A stretch of 64,000 bases of DNA from Pelomonas sp. Root405 (GTDB lineage Bacteria > Pseudomonadota > Gammaproteobacteria > Burkholderiales > Burkholderiaceae_C). A program made the position numbers and the translations under genes. The first letter of the stretch is position 1, and every line of letters begins with the position of its first letter. Under the pieces are notes generated by a model. It searched no databases and was not told the origin of the DNA. It saw only the letters and a list, made by a program, of their open reading frames with translations. Below are positions 15,676 through 24,761 of the stretch, one piece after another. The stretch covers positions 568,006 through 632,005 of the forward strand of contig NZ_LMDU01000012.1 of the NCBI RefSeq assembly GCF_001425165.1, in the 5' to 3' direction.

Positions 15676-18600
15676 GTGCCCCAAGACAACGTGTCTGACT
15701 TCTTCTCGGCCGCCCTCCATCAATGCACCCGCGCCTCGCGCTGGCCCTTGCGCCTGTGCTGGCACAGCCTGCGCTGGGCGCTGCTGGTCCTGGCGCTGCT
15801 CTGGGCGCTGGGGGTGGTGGCCTGGTCTGTATTGCACTGGGCCATTCTCCCGCACGCCAATGACTGGCGCCCCTGGCTGGAAAAGGAAGCCTCAAAGGCC
15901 CTGGGGGTAGAGCTGCGCATCGGCCGCATCACCGTCGAGTCCGGCGGCTGGATGCCCCGCATGGAGCTGGGCGACGTGCAGGTGCTGGACGCAGCCGGCC
16001 GGCCCGCGCTGCGGCTGCCGCGCGTGGCCGCGGTGCTGTCGGCCCAGTCGCTGCTGGCGCTGGAGCCGCGCTTCTCGCAGCTGCTGGTGGACAGGCCCGA
16101 GATCATCATCCGGCGCGACGCGCAGGGCCGCATCTTCATCGCCGGCCTCGGCCTGGACGAGGACGAGGCCGAGCGCGCCGACGCCGGCACCACGGATGCG
16201 GGCATGGACTGGCTGTTCAGCCAGCCCGAGCTGGCCGTCGTCAACGGCCGGGTGCGCTGGGTCGATGAGAAGCGCGCCGGCACCCGGCCGCTGGAGCTGT
16301 CCGAACTCAACTTCGTCATGCGCAACGGCCTGCGCCGCCATGACCTGCGTCTGGACGCGACGCCGCCTGCCGACTGGGGCCAGCGCTTCACGCTGCGCGG
16401 CCAGTTCACGCAAAGCCTGCTGAAGCGGCCGGGCCAGTTCCAGCACTGGAGCGGCCAGCTCTATGCCGAGCTGCCGCGTGCCGACCTCAGCCAGCTCAGG
16501 CGCCATGTCGACCTGCCTTTCCAGCTCAGCGAGGGCGACGGCGCCGTGCGTGCCTGGGGTCAGATCAGGGACGGCGAGCCGGTCGGCGCGACGCTGGACC
16601 TGGCCCTGCGTTCGGTGCGGCTCAAACTGCTCGATTCGACGCCCGCGCTGGACTTGGAACACATTGAGGGGCGGCTGGATCTGGCGCGCGGCAAGGGCGC
16701 CTTGAGCCTGCAGGCGCACCAGCTCGGCTTCGTCAGCAAGGACAAGGACGGCGGCGGCATCGTCTGGCCGCGCTCGGACTGGGGCGTGGCCCTGCAGCTT
16801 GGCAAGGCCGACGAAGTGCTGGGCGGCGAGGTCAACGCCCAGCGGCTGGACTTCGCGCTGATGGCCCAGATCGCCCAGCGCCTGCCGCTCGGCGAGCGCG
16901 CCCACGTGCTGCTGGCCGAGCTGGAACCGCGCGGTGTGCTGACGGCACTCGGCGCCCAGTGGCAGGGCGCGCTGCACGCGCCGCGCAGCTACCGCGTCAA
17001 GGCCCAGCTCGACGGGCTGGCCATTGCGGCCCGGCACAGCGAGCGCGAAGGCCAGCTCGGCCGTCCGGGCCTGCGCGGGGCCAGCCTGACGCTGGACGCC
17101 AGCGAGCGCGGCGGCTCGGCCCAGCTGGCCGTGCAGGATGGTGAGGTCGAGCTGCCGGGGCTGTTCGAGGACCCGCGGCTACCCATCACGCGGCTGTCCA
17201 CGCAGATGGTCTGGCAGCTGCCTCAGCAGGGTGGCAAGACCCCGGGCGAGGTCGAGATCAAGCTGCGCGATCTGCAGCTGCAAACGCCCGACCTGAGCGG
17301 CGAATTTGACGTGACGTGGCGGCGCACGGCGGGCGCAGTCACGCCGGGCTTCCTGGACCTGAGCGGCAAGGCACAGCGGGTCGAAGCCACGCGCGTGGCG
17401 CGCTACATCCCACAGAGCCTGCCCGCCACGCGCAGCTATGTCTCGCGCGCCATCCTCGGCGGCGAGGCCCGTAATGTCAGCGTGCGCATCAAGGGCGAGC
17501 TGGCCGACTTTCCCTTCGACGCGCCAAGGTCCAGCGGCATCTTCCGTGTCGCGACGCAAGCCCAGGGCGTGACGCTGGCCTATGTGCCGCACAGCGACGT
17601 CGGCACCAACTGGCCCGTCATGGAGGGCGTGGACGCCGAGCTGGTCTTCGAGCGCGCCGGCATGCAGATCAAGGACGGCCGCGCCAAGGTGCTGGGCTAT
17701 GAACTCAGCGGCGTCAATGGCGGCATCAAGGACCTGCACCGGGGTCGCGTGCTGCAGATCGACGGCAACGGCCGCGGCGCCGGCACCGACCTGCTGCGCT
17801 ATGTGCGCGCCTCGCCGCTGGATGAATGGCTGGGCCATGCGCTGAGCACCACCTCGGCGCAGGGCACGGTCGGGCTCAAGCTCGGCATCACGCTGCCGCT
17901 GGACGACACCCGGCAGACGACGCTCAAGGGCCAGCTCCAGCTTGGCGGCGTGGACCTCAGGCTGCGCCCCGAACTGCCCGCGCTGGGTGGCGTGCGCGGC
18001 CGCATCGACTTCGACCAGGAGCGCCTGCAATTGGCCGGCGTGACGGCACGGCTGCTGGGCGGCGATGCCGGCATCGAAGGCGGCACGCAGCCCGGCGGCG
18101 GCCTTCGTTTCGCCGTGCAGGGTCAGGCCACTGCCGAAGGCCTGCGCCGCGCCACCGAGCTCGGTGCGGTCACCCGCCTCGCCCAGGCCGCCAGCGGCCA
18201 GACGGCCTATCGCTTCCAGCTCGCCATCCCGAAGGAGGGCGACCCCTCGCTGAGTGTCACCAGCACGCTGCAAGGACTGGCCCTCGATCTGCCGGCGCCC
18301 GCGCGCAAGGAGGCCGAGAGCCAGCTGCCGCTGCGCCTGCTGATGACGCCCACTGGCGCCGGCCGCGACGAGCTGCGCCTGGAGGTGGGCAGCAGCGCGG
18401 CGCCGCTGTTGCAGGCCCAGCTGCAGCGCGATGTGTCGGGCGCCAGTTCGCAGGTGCTGCGCGGCGTGCTGGCGGTGCAGGACAAGCTGCCGGCCCTGCC
18501 TGCTTCCGGCGTCCTGCTGCAGGTCAATGTGGCGACGCTCGACCTCGACGCCTGGCAGCAGCGCCTGGGCGGCCTGGCCGGCGGCGGCACCGTTGACGAC

Positions 18601-19749
18601 GGCGCCGATGGTGGCAACGGCGGGCTGCTGCCCAGCCAGATCGCGCTGCGCAGCCAGGCACTCAAGATCGCCGGCCGCCAGCTCGGGCGCGCCTCGGCCA
18701 TGGTGGCGCGTGATGGCGCCAACTGGCGCGTCAACATCGACGCCGAGCAGATCTCCGGCCGCATCGACCTCAAGGGCGTCAAGGCTGGCCAGATCGACGC
18801 CGTGCAGGCACGGCTGGTGCGGCTGTCGCTGCCGCGCCAGGAGGCCGAGTCGGTCAGCGAGCTGATCGACCCCGCCAAGGCTGATGCGGGCAGCGGGCCG
18901 CTGCCGTCGCTGGACATCGTCGTCGACGATTTCGAGCTGCGCGGCAAGCGGCTGGGCCGGCTGGAAGTGCTGGCCCAGGCGCCGGCCGCCGCACGCGACT
19001 GGAAGCTGGACAAGCTGCAGATCCAGTCGCCCGATGCGACGCTGAACGCGACCGGCCGATGGATCAGCGAGCCGGGCGCGCGCCGCCGCACCCTGCTCGA
19101 CTGGAAGCTCGACATCGCCGACGGCGGCAAGCTGCTGGAGCGCCTGGGCCAGGGCGACAAGGACAACCCCGTGCTGCGTGGCGGCAAGGGCGTGATGGCC
19201 GGCCAGGTTGGCTGGGACGGCTCGCCGCTGGCACCGCACTACGCCAGCATGGCCGGCGCCCTCAACATCCAGCTCGACACCGGCACCTTCCTCAAGGCCG
19301 AGCCCGGCGTCGGCCGACTGCTCGGCGTGCTCAGCCTGCAGTCGCTGCCGCGCCGGCTGCTGCTGGACTTCCGCGACGTGTTTGCCGAAGGCTTCACCTT
19401 CGACGGCGTGACCGGTGACGTCAAGATCGCCGCGGGCGTGGCGCGCAGCGACAACATCCGCATCCGCGGCCTGCAGGCGGCCGTGCTGGTCGAAGGCAGC
19501 ACCGACCTGGCGGCCGAGACGCAGAAGCTGCGCGTCGTCGTCGTGCCCGAGGTGTCCGCCGGCGGCGCCTCGCTGGCCTATGCGGCCATCAACCCGGCCA
19601 TTGCGCTGGGTGCCTTCCTGGCGCAATGGATCCTGAGCCGTCCGATGGCTGCGGCCAACACGCGCGAGTTCCACATCACGGGCAGTTGGAACGATCCCAA
19701 GGTGGAGAAGGTCGACGGCCCGGCGGCCAAGGCGGCGAGCGCGCCTTAG
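15676..19749 (+). CDS. yhdP: YhdP family protein (AsmA-like, inter-membrane lipid transport)
   Basis: The 1357-residue protein has one N-terminal membrane anchor (about residues 31-60, RWALLVLALLWALGVV) and then a long periplasmic beta-rich body of AsmA/DUF3971 repeats. It ends with an AsmA-type C-terminal domain (VGRLLGVLSLQSLPRRL). YhdP, TamB and YdbH are bridge-like proteins carrying phospholipids to the outer membrane in E. coli. The GTG at 15676 is the first start; no ATG precedes the membrane anchor. The length matches the family. It lies divergent from glnE, an arrangement common in Burkholderiales. Confidence 0.9.
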   Translation: MPQDNVSDFFSAALHQCTRASRWPLRLCWHSLRWALLVLALLWALGVVAWSVLHWAILPHANDWRPWLEKEASKALGVELRIGRITVESGGWMPRMELGDVQVLDAAGRPALRLPRVAAVLSAQSLLALEPRFSQLLVDRPEIIIRRDAQGRIFIAGLGLDEDEAERADAGTTDAGMDWLFSQPELAVVNGRVRWVDEKRAGTRPLELSELNFVMRNGLRRHDLRLDATPPADWGQRFTLRGQFTQSLLKRPGQFQHWSGQLYAELPRADLSQLRRHVDLPFQLSEGDGAVRAWGQIRDGEPVGATLDLALRSVRLKLLDSTPALDLEHIEGRLDLARGKGALSLQAHQLGFVSKDKDGGGIVWPRSDWGVALQLGKADEVLGGEVNAQRLDFALMAQIAQRLPLGERAHVLLAELEPRGVLTALGAQWQGALHAPRSYRVKAQLDGLAIAARHSEREGQLGRPGLRGASLTLDASERGGSAQLAVQDGEVELPGLFEDPRLPITRLSTQMVWQLPQQGGKTPGEVEIKLRDLQLQTPDLSGEFDVTWRRTAGAVTPGFLDLSGKAQRVEATRVARYIPQSLPATRSYVSRAILGGEARNVSVRIKGELADFPFDAPRSSGIFRVATQAQGVTLAYVPHSDVGTNWPVMEGVDAELVFERAGMQIKDGRAKVLGYELSGVNGGIKDLHRGRVLQIDGNGRGAGTDLLRYVRASPLDEWLGHALSTTSAQGTVGLKLGITLPLDDTRQTTLKGQLQLGGVDLRLRPELPALGGVRGRIDFDQERLQLAGVTARLLGGDAGIEGGTQPGGGLRFAVQGQATAEGLRRATELGAVTRLAQAASGQTAYRFQLAIPKEGDPSLSVTSTLQGLALDLPAPARKEAESQLPLRLLMTPTGAGRDELRLEVGSSAAPLLQAQLQRDVSGASSQVLRGVLAVQDKLPALPASGVLLQVNVATLDLDAWQQRLGGLAGGGTVDDGADGGNGGLLPSQIALRSQALKIAGRQLGRASAMVARDGANWRVNIDAEQISGRIDLKGVKAGQIDAVQARLVRLSLPRQEAESVSELIDPAKADAGSGPLPSLDIVVDDFELRGKRLGRLEVLAQAPAAARDWKLDKLQIQSPDATLNATGRWISEPGARRRTLLDWKLDIADGGKLLERLGQGDKDNPVLRGGKGVMAGQVGWDGSPLAPHYASMAGALNIQLDTGTFLKAEPGVGRLLGVLSLQSLPRRLLLDFRDVFAEGFTFDGVTGDVKIAAGVARSDNIRIRGLQAAVLVEGSTDLAAETQKLRVVVVPEVSAGGASLAYAAINPAIALGAFLAQWILSRPMAAANTREFHITGSWNDPKVEKVDGPAAKAASAP

Positions 19750-20576
19750 TCGAGCGCCTTGAGCTGCAGGCGCAGGCCCTTGAAGTTGCGCATCTGCGCG
19801 AGGGCGTCCTTGAGGCCCGGCTCGGTCATGAACAGGGCGTCGAAGCTACCGTCGGCCGCTGCCAGCGCCAGGCCGCGCTGCAGCCGCTCGGCCAGCTGGG
19901 GCTTGTCGCTGGCGACGAAAAAATAGAGCGGCTGCTTGTACTGCAGCGCCAGGCCTGGCAGCTCGGCAAAGCCCTCGTCGACATGAAAGGCCAGCTCGGC
20001 GTCGATCTCCTCGCGGGTGCGCGGAATGAAGTCGAAGCGGTCGGCCTTGAGCATGCGGAACAGCAGCTCGAACTTGGGCGTCGTCTCGACGACAAAGCCA
20101 TTGGCCCGCAGGATCTGCGTGTCGCTCCAGAAGGTGCCGGCGCCGGCCCGCAACCGGCGCAGCGCTGCCAGCGTCCTGACCGAGCGCAGGGTGGGCAGAT
20201 CGGCGGCGCGCACAAGCAGGAAGCGCAGCTCGTTCGTGCCCTTGAGCAGGTTGAAGCGCACCGGCAGCGCCTGCGCCTCGCGCTCGGGCGTCGTGGTGCT
20301 CCACAGCACGTCCAGCTGGCCGTGCTGCAGCATGTGGCGCAGCCGCGGCCGCGGTACGCCGGGCGGCGCATGGATCAGGGTCGGCGGCCCCTCGCCATCG
20401 GCCGTCTTGGCCAGGGCCAGCTTCAACGCTTCGACATAGAAGGCCCCGTGGGCGCTGTAGGCCTGCGGGTCGGGCAGGCGCAAAGTCAGCGGCGCGCCGG
20501 TCGCGCGGACCGGAGGCAGCGCGGCGGCAAGCGGCAGGGCCAGCAGCTGGCGGCGCAGGCAGGAAGGGAGCGGCAT
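19746..20576 (-). CDS. Periplasmic substrate-binding protein (ABC-type, family 3 fold)
   Basis: This 276-residue protein has an N-terminal signal peptide (about residues 1-25) and a two-lobed binding-protein fold. LYFFVASDKPQLAERLQRGLALAAADGSFDALF is typical of the C-terminal part of SBP_bac_3 proteins. No permease or ATPase lies nearby, so it may act alone, for example as a sensor or orphan binding protein. The ligand is unknown. Its stop overlaps the yhdP stop region by 4 bp in convergent orientation. Confidence 0.72.
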   Translation of the reverse strand: MPLPSCLRRQLLALPLAAALPPVRATGAPLTLRLPDPQAYSAHGAFYVEALKLALAKTADGEGPPTLIHAPPGVPRPRLRHMLQHGQLDVLWSTTTPEREAQALPVRFNLLKGTNELRFLLVRAADLPTLRSVRTLAALRRLRAGAGTFWSDTQILRANGFVVETTPKFELLFRMLKADRFDFIPRTREEIDAELAFHVDEGFAELPGLALQYKQPLYFFVASDKPQLAERLQRGLALAAADGSFDALFMTEPGLKDALAQMRNFKGLRLQLKALD

Positions 20577-20679
20577 GGCCTTCCGATTCTCATCCGCCCG
20601 GCGTCCGCCCGGATCGGCAAGGCGGGTCGGCCGTGACATCCGCCGCGGTGCGCCTGGCGGCAGCGCTAGCATTCGTGCC

Positions 20680-21474
20680 ATGAAGATCGCCGCGCTCCAG
20701 ATGGTCTCCGGCCCCGACGTGGCCGCCAACCTTGCCACCGCACGCCGCTTGCTGGAAGACGCCGCCCGCCGCGGCGCAGAGCTGGCGGCCCTGCCCGAGT
20801 ATTTCTGCCTGATGGGCATGCAGGACAGCGACAAGATCGCGCTGGCCGAGGTGGAAGGCGACGGCGCCATCCAGGCCATGCTGGCCGCCGCTGCGCACGA
20901 CCTGGGGTTGTGGATCATCGGCGGCACGCTGCCGATCAAGTCGACGACCAGCGAGCGCGTGCGCAACTCGACGCTGGTGTTCTCGCCCGGCGGCGAGCGC
21001 GTGGCGCGCTACGACAAGATCCATCTGTTCGCCTTCGACAACGGCCGCGAGAGCTATGACGAGGGCCGCGTGCTGGAGCCTGGCAACCAGCCGACCAGCT
21101 TCGACGCCGGTGGGGTCAAGGTCGGCCTGTCGGTCTGCTACGACCTGCGCTTCCCGGAGCTCTACCGTACCTATGCCGGCTGCGATCTGCTGGCCGTGCC
21201 GGCCGCCTTCACCTACACGACGGGGCAGGCGCACTGGGAGCTGCTGCTGCGCGCCCGCGCCGTTGAGAACCAGTGTTATGTCGTCGCCCCCGCCCAGGGC
21301 GGCCAGCATGCCAACGGCCGCCGCACCTGGGGCCATAGCATGATCGTCGACCCCTGGGGCCAGGTGCTCAGCGTGCTGGCCGAAGGCGAGGGCGCAGTCG
21401 TCGCCGAGGTCGACCCGGCCCGGCTGACCCAGGTGCGCCAGCAGCTGCCGGCCCTGGGCCACCGCAAGCTCTGA
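20680..21474 (+). CDS. Carbon-nitrogen hydrolase (nitrilase superfamily, Nit1-like)
   Basis: This 264-residue enzyme has the full Glu-Lys-Cys triad: Glu in LPEYF (about 42), Lys in YDKIHLF (about 111) and Cys in SVCYDLRFPEL (about 146). These residues place it in the Nit1/omega-amidase group; deaminated-glutathione amidase activity is likely. ATG 20680 fits the conserved MKIAALQM start. In related genomes it lies after yhdP; here the binding-protein gene separates them on the opposite strand. Confidence 0.9.
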   Translation: MKIAALQMVSGPDVAANLATARRLLEDAARRGAELAALPEYFCLMGMQDSDKIALAEVEGDGAIQAMLAAAAHDLGLWIIGGTLPIKSTTSERVRNSTLVFSPGGERVARYDKIHLFAFDNGRESYDEGRVLEPGNQPTSFDAGGVKVGLSVCYDLRFPELYRTYAGCDLLAVPAAFTYTTGQAHWELLLRARAVENQCYVVAPAQGGQHANGRRTWGHSMIVDPWGQVLSVLAEGEGAVVAEVDPARLTQVRQQLPALGHRKL

Positions 21475-21481
21475 GCCTGGC

Positions 21482-22039
21482 CTAAGGCCGCAGCGTGACG
21501 AGGTCGCGCAGCAGCAGGTCGATGTTGGCGCGCAGCGCGCGTTCGTTGGCGATGCGCAGCCGCTCGTTGGGCGACAGCACGGCCTCGGTGAAGCCGGCGT
21601 CGTCGGTGTTGGCGATGCGACGCTGGTAGACGATGCGGCCACCGCTGGCGGTGTCGACCAGCGTGTAGCGCACCGCCACGCCCACCGTCACGCCGATGGC
21701 CGGCACCAACGGCTGGTCGAGTTGCAGCAGTTCGGCCTGCAGCTCAAAGCGCGGCGCCGGCTCGGGCGAGGGCGGCTTCATGCCGACTGTATGAAGCGAT
21801 TCGTCGAGGGCCTGTTGCAGCGCCCGCGCGCTGACCTTGGACCCCCACCAGCGACCGGTCTCCTGCCCACCCTTGACGGGCGCGAGGCCGACCCGGGCCT
21901 TCAGCGCGTCCGGTACCCAGCCGCGGATTTGCAGCGCGTCTGCGGCGGTGATGGCCATGGGCAGCGGCTGGCTGGGCGTGCCGCAGCCGGCCAGCAACAG
22001 GGCCAGCAGCGCGGCAGGGAGGAGGGCAAGGCGTGACAT
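21482..22039 (-). CDS. Predicted lipoprotein of unknown function
   Basis: This 185-residue exported protein has a lipobox (LLLAGC, Cys about residue 19). The mature part has a compact alpha/beta pattern with YTLVDTASGGRIVYQRRI, reminiscent of periplasmic YajG/LptE-sized lipoproteins, but no family is assigned. It is likely anchored in the outer membrane because no Asp follows the Cys. It converges on the nitrilase gene with 7 bp between stops. Confidence 0.65.
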   Translation of the reverse strand: MSRLALLPAALLALLLAGCGTPSQPLPMAITAADALQIRGWVPDALKARVGLAPVKGGQETGRWWGSKVSARALQQALDESLHTVGMKPPSPEPAPRFELQAELLQLDQPLVPAIGVTVGVAVRYTLVDTASGGRIVYQRRIANTDDAGFTEAVLSPNERLRIANERALRANIDLLLRDLVTLRP

Positions 22040-22106
22040 GCGTGGCCGATGCTAGGCCGGATCACGGTCGCGGAAGGCCCGAAAAAGGCGTGCGCGGGCG
22101 GCCTGT

Positions 22107-22517
22107 TCAATGGCCAGGCAGCGGCACCGGGGCGCCCAGTGCAGAGATCACTTCGAGCATGCCGCGCACCTTGAAGGGCTTGAGCAGCAGCCGGCAGACG
22201 TCGAGTTCCTTCAGGCGCAGGGCCAGTTCGACATCGCAGGCCGAGGCGGTGGCCGCCACGGGCAGGTCGACGGGGTGGGAGGTGTCGCCGGCGCGCAGGC
22301 GGCGCAGCAGGGCCAGCGCCTCGCCCTCTTCGTCGATGGCGATCAGCAGCGCATTGAAGCGGCGCTCCGACAGCAGCCGCTCGGCAATGGCGGCGCTGGT
22401 GGCCTCCTGCACGTCGGCCAGGCCCATCTCGCGCGCCATCGCCGACACCGTGCGCCTGAGCACGAACTGCGGCTCGACCAGCAGCAGCCGGCCGCCGGGC
22501 TTGGCCGGCGCGCTCAT
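22107..22517 (-). CDS. Single-domain response-regulator-like receiver
   Basis: This 136-residue protein has a receiver-like alpha/beta fold (RLLLVEPQFVLRRTVSAMAREMG; acidic site in ALLIAIDEEG; Lys in LLLKPFKVRGM). The usual N-terminal acidic pair is replaced by VEP, so phosphorylation may be altered. There is no output domain. Its start overlaps the GAF gene stop as ATGA, so it is co-translated with the GAF protein and may act with it in signalling. Confidence 0.7.
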   Translation of the reverse strand: MSAPAKPGGRLLLVEPQFVLRRTVSAMAREMGLADVQEATSAAIAERLLSERRFNALLIAIDEEGEALALLRRLRAGDTSHPVDLPVAATASACDVELALRLKELDVCRLLLKPFKVRGMLEVISALGAPVPLPGH

Positions 22518-23026
22518 GACTCGCCCCCTACTTTGTCTTCGGTCTGGCCAACCAGCTCCGCCACGACCAGGTCGCGCAGGGTGCCGAGGATGGCGCGGTC
22601 CAGCGCGTCGAACTCGCGCGGCTTGGTGTCGATCAGGCAGAGCGTGCCGACCGTCGCACCGCCCGGCAGCGCCAGCGGCGCGCCGATGTAGAAGCGGATG
22701 AAGGGGTCGCCGAGCACCAGCGGGTTGTCCGCAAAGCGCGGGTCCAGCGCCGCGTCCAACACCTCGAACAGCTCGCTCTGCAAGATGGCATGACCGCAGA
22801 AGGAGATCTCGCGCGAGGTCTCGCAGGCGGCGAGGCCGACCCGCGCCTTGAACCACTGACGCTGCGCATCGATGAGGCTGATCAGCGCGATCGGCATGTC
22901 GAACTCTTCGGCCGCGAAGCTGACGATGCGGTCGAAGCGCTCCTCGGGCGGCGTGTCCAGGATGAGCAGCTCACGCAGCGCGCGCAGACGCTCCGTGTCG
23001 TTGGCGGGGATGGGGGCGGGTGTCAT
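22514..23026 (-). CDS. GAF domain sensor protein
   Basis: The 170-residue protein is a single GAF domain of the type starting NDTERLRALRELLILDTPPEERFDRI, with FCGHAIL and GTLCLIDTKPREFD. Such GAF modules usually head cyclase or kinase proteins; here the domain stands alone. The middle gene of a three-gene operon, it lies 2 bp after the UbiH-like gene and overlaps the receiver gene. The ligand is unknown. Confidence 0.85.
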   Translation of the reverse strand: MTPAPIPANDTERLRALRELLILDTPPEERFDRIVSFAAEEFDMPIALISLIDAQRQWFKARVGLAACETSREISFCGHAILQSELFEVLDAALDPRFADNPLVLGDPFIRFYIGAPLALPGGATVGTLCLIDTKPREFDALDRAILGTLRDLVVAELVGQTEDKVGGES

Positions 23027-23028
23027 CG

Positions 23029-24213
23029 TCAGCCTCCGAACATCATGCGTCGAGCGACGGCGTTCTTGATGGGGGTGGCCAGCTCCAGCCCGGCCAGCGC
23101 CAGGCCGCGCAGCGCCGGCAGGCCCGGCAGGCGCCAGGCAAAGCTGCGGGCCAGGAAGTCGGTCGCAGCGATCATGGGCCAGCGGTCGGGCGCGCGCTGC
23201 CAGTCGACGCGGTTGAGCACCGCGTCCAGGCCGAGGCCCGTTTCGGCGGCATCGCGGAGCGCGTCGACCAGCGCCTGGGCGTCGCGCAGGCCGAGGTTGA
23301 GCCCCTGTCCGGCCACCGGGTGCAGGGTCTGGGCCGCATTGCCGATGCGCAGCGTGCGGCCCTGCAGCAACCGCGTCTCGGCGTTCAGGCCGAGGGGGAA
23401 GCATTTCAGCGCCGAGATGCCGGTGAGCTGGCCGGCCACCGCAGGCAGCTGCTGCTGGATGACGATCAGGCGCTGGGCATCGTTCAGCGTGGCAATGTCG
23501 TCCTCGGGCTGCGGCAGGCACCAGACCAGCGCCGCACGCGCGCCCTGCGCGTCGTCGGGCAGGGGCAGCAGGGCCAGCGGCCCATTGCGCGTGAAGCGCT
23601 CGACGGCCAGGCCTTGCAGGCCGGGGGCGGCCAAGCGCACGGTGCCGACCCAGGCGTTCTGGTGATAGTCGCTGGTGATGGACTTCCGGTCCTGTTCGGC
23701 GAACACGCCGCCCTCGGCGACGACGGCGAGGTCGAAGCTGTCGACCACCGGGCCATCGCCGCAGTCCAGCTCCACGCCGGCCGGCTGCGAGCGGATGCCA
23801 TGCACCGCCGTGGCGAAGCGCGTGAACAGGCGCTGCGGCGCCGTGGCGGCAAGGTCCAGCCAGCGCTGCTGCAGCGGCGCGACCAGGGCGCCGTAGGGCA
23901 GCACGGCGCCGAGCTGGGGCAGGCTTTGCTCGGCGGCCGTGATCCTCACCTCGCCAGCGATGGGCGCGGGCGGGGCCTGGCTGACATGCACGGCCTGGAT
24001 GGCCTGGGCCACCTCGGGCCGCCAGGCGGACAGGCGCTGCAGCAGGCGGATGCTGCCGAGATTGAGCGCCAGCGTGCGCGCGTCGCCGCTGACGTCACGG
24101 TCGAGCGGCCGGGTGTCGAAAAGATGGATTTCCGTGGAGGCGCCCAGGCGCTGGGCGGCCAGCAGGGCGAGGGCGAGGCCGGCCGGGCCGGCACCGATGA
24201 CGGCGAGCTTCAT
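23029..24213 (-). CDS. FAD-dependent monooxygenase, UbiH/UbiF family
   Basis: This 394-residue flavoprotein has an N-terminal GxGxxG (VIGAGPAGLALALLA), a central DG-like segment and the C-terminal FAD motif IGNAAQTLHPVAGQGLNLGLRD, diagnostic of the ubiquinone hydroxylases (UbiH/UbiF/UbiI/VisC). It probably hydroxylates an aromatic ring of a ubiquinone precursor; which position cannot be told from sequence. It starts an operon with GAF and receiver genes, an unusual context. Confidence 0.87.
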   Translation of the reverse strand: MKLAVIGAGPAGLALALLAAQRLGASTEIHLFDTRPLDRDVSGDARTLALNLGSIRLLQRLSAWRPEVAQAIQAVHVSQAPPAPIAGEVRITAAEQSLPQLGAVLPYGALVAPLQQRWLDLAATAPQRLFTRFATAVHGIRSQPAGVELDCGDGPVVDSFDLAVVAEGGVFAEQDRKSITSDYHQNAWVGTVRLAAPGLQGLAVERFTRNGPLALLPLPDDAQGARAALVWCLPQPEDDIATLNDAQRLIVIQQQLPAVAGQLTGISALKCFPLGLNAETRLLQGRTLRIGNAAQTLHPVAGQGLNLGLRDAQALVDALRDAAETGLGLDAVLNRVDWQRAPDRWPMIAATDFLARSFAWRLPGLPALRGLALAGLELATPIKNAVARRMMFGG

Positions 24214-24228
24214 GCCCCTAACGATAGA

Positions 24229-24629
24229 TCATTGGTAGCGGTCGACGATGCTTGCCAGGCTGCCGTCGGCCTGCATCGCGGCCAGGGCAGCATCCAGCTC
24301 GGCCAGGTTCAGGCTGCTGCGCGGTGACAGTGCGCAGGCCGTCCGCAGGCGCGCGATGACGAGCGGCGGGTGCAGCTCGCGCGGTGTCTCGCCGCGGCGC
24401 TGCAGGTAGTCGAACCTGACGCGGCCGACGATGGCGTGGTCGCGAGGGCGAGGTGGAACTGCAGGCCATCGACGGGCCGGCCGTCCTTGAACTGCGCCTG
24501 AGGCATTTCGATGCTGCCGTCGACCGGCACGTGCATGGCCGGCGCCTCGGCACGCGCGCCGCCCAGGCTGCCCATCCCAGCGAGGCCGGCCAGCAGCAGG
24601 CGGCGTCGCGATCCGTGCGTTGTCTTCAT
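24229..24629 (-). pseudogene. Frameshifted and shortened substrate-binding protein gene
   Basis: From ATG 24629 the frame reads a twin-Arg-like signal ([21 protein letters not shown]) and a start of a mature protein. Near 24440 the frame must shift by one base to continue as [18 protein letters not shown] and end with LDAALAAMQADGSLASIVDRYQ, a typical family-3 binding-protein C-terminus. The joined product is only about 133 residues against the usual 230-260, so internal sequence is also missing. No cognate transporter is nearby. Confidence 0.6.
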
Positions 24630-24761
24630 GCGGGCAGTGCCCTCTATCCCTGTCATGCGAGCGCCCCGGTGTGCTCGTGGGGCGTTGTGGCCATGCCGGG
24701 TGGTGGCGGGGTGGCCGGCTTAAGCTGTCGCTTTTGCGCATCTCAGCCCAGGACCCTCTTC

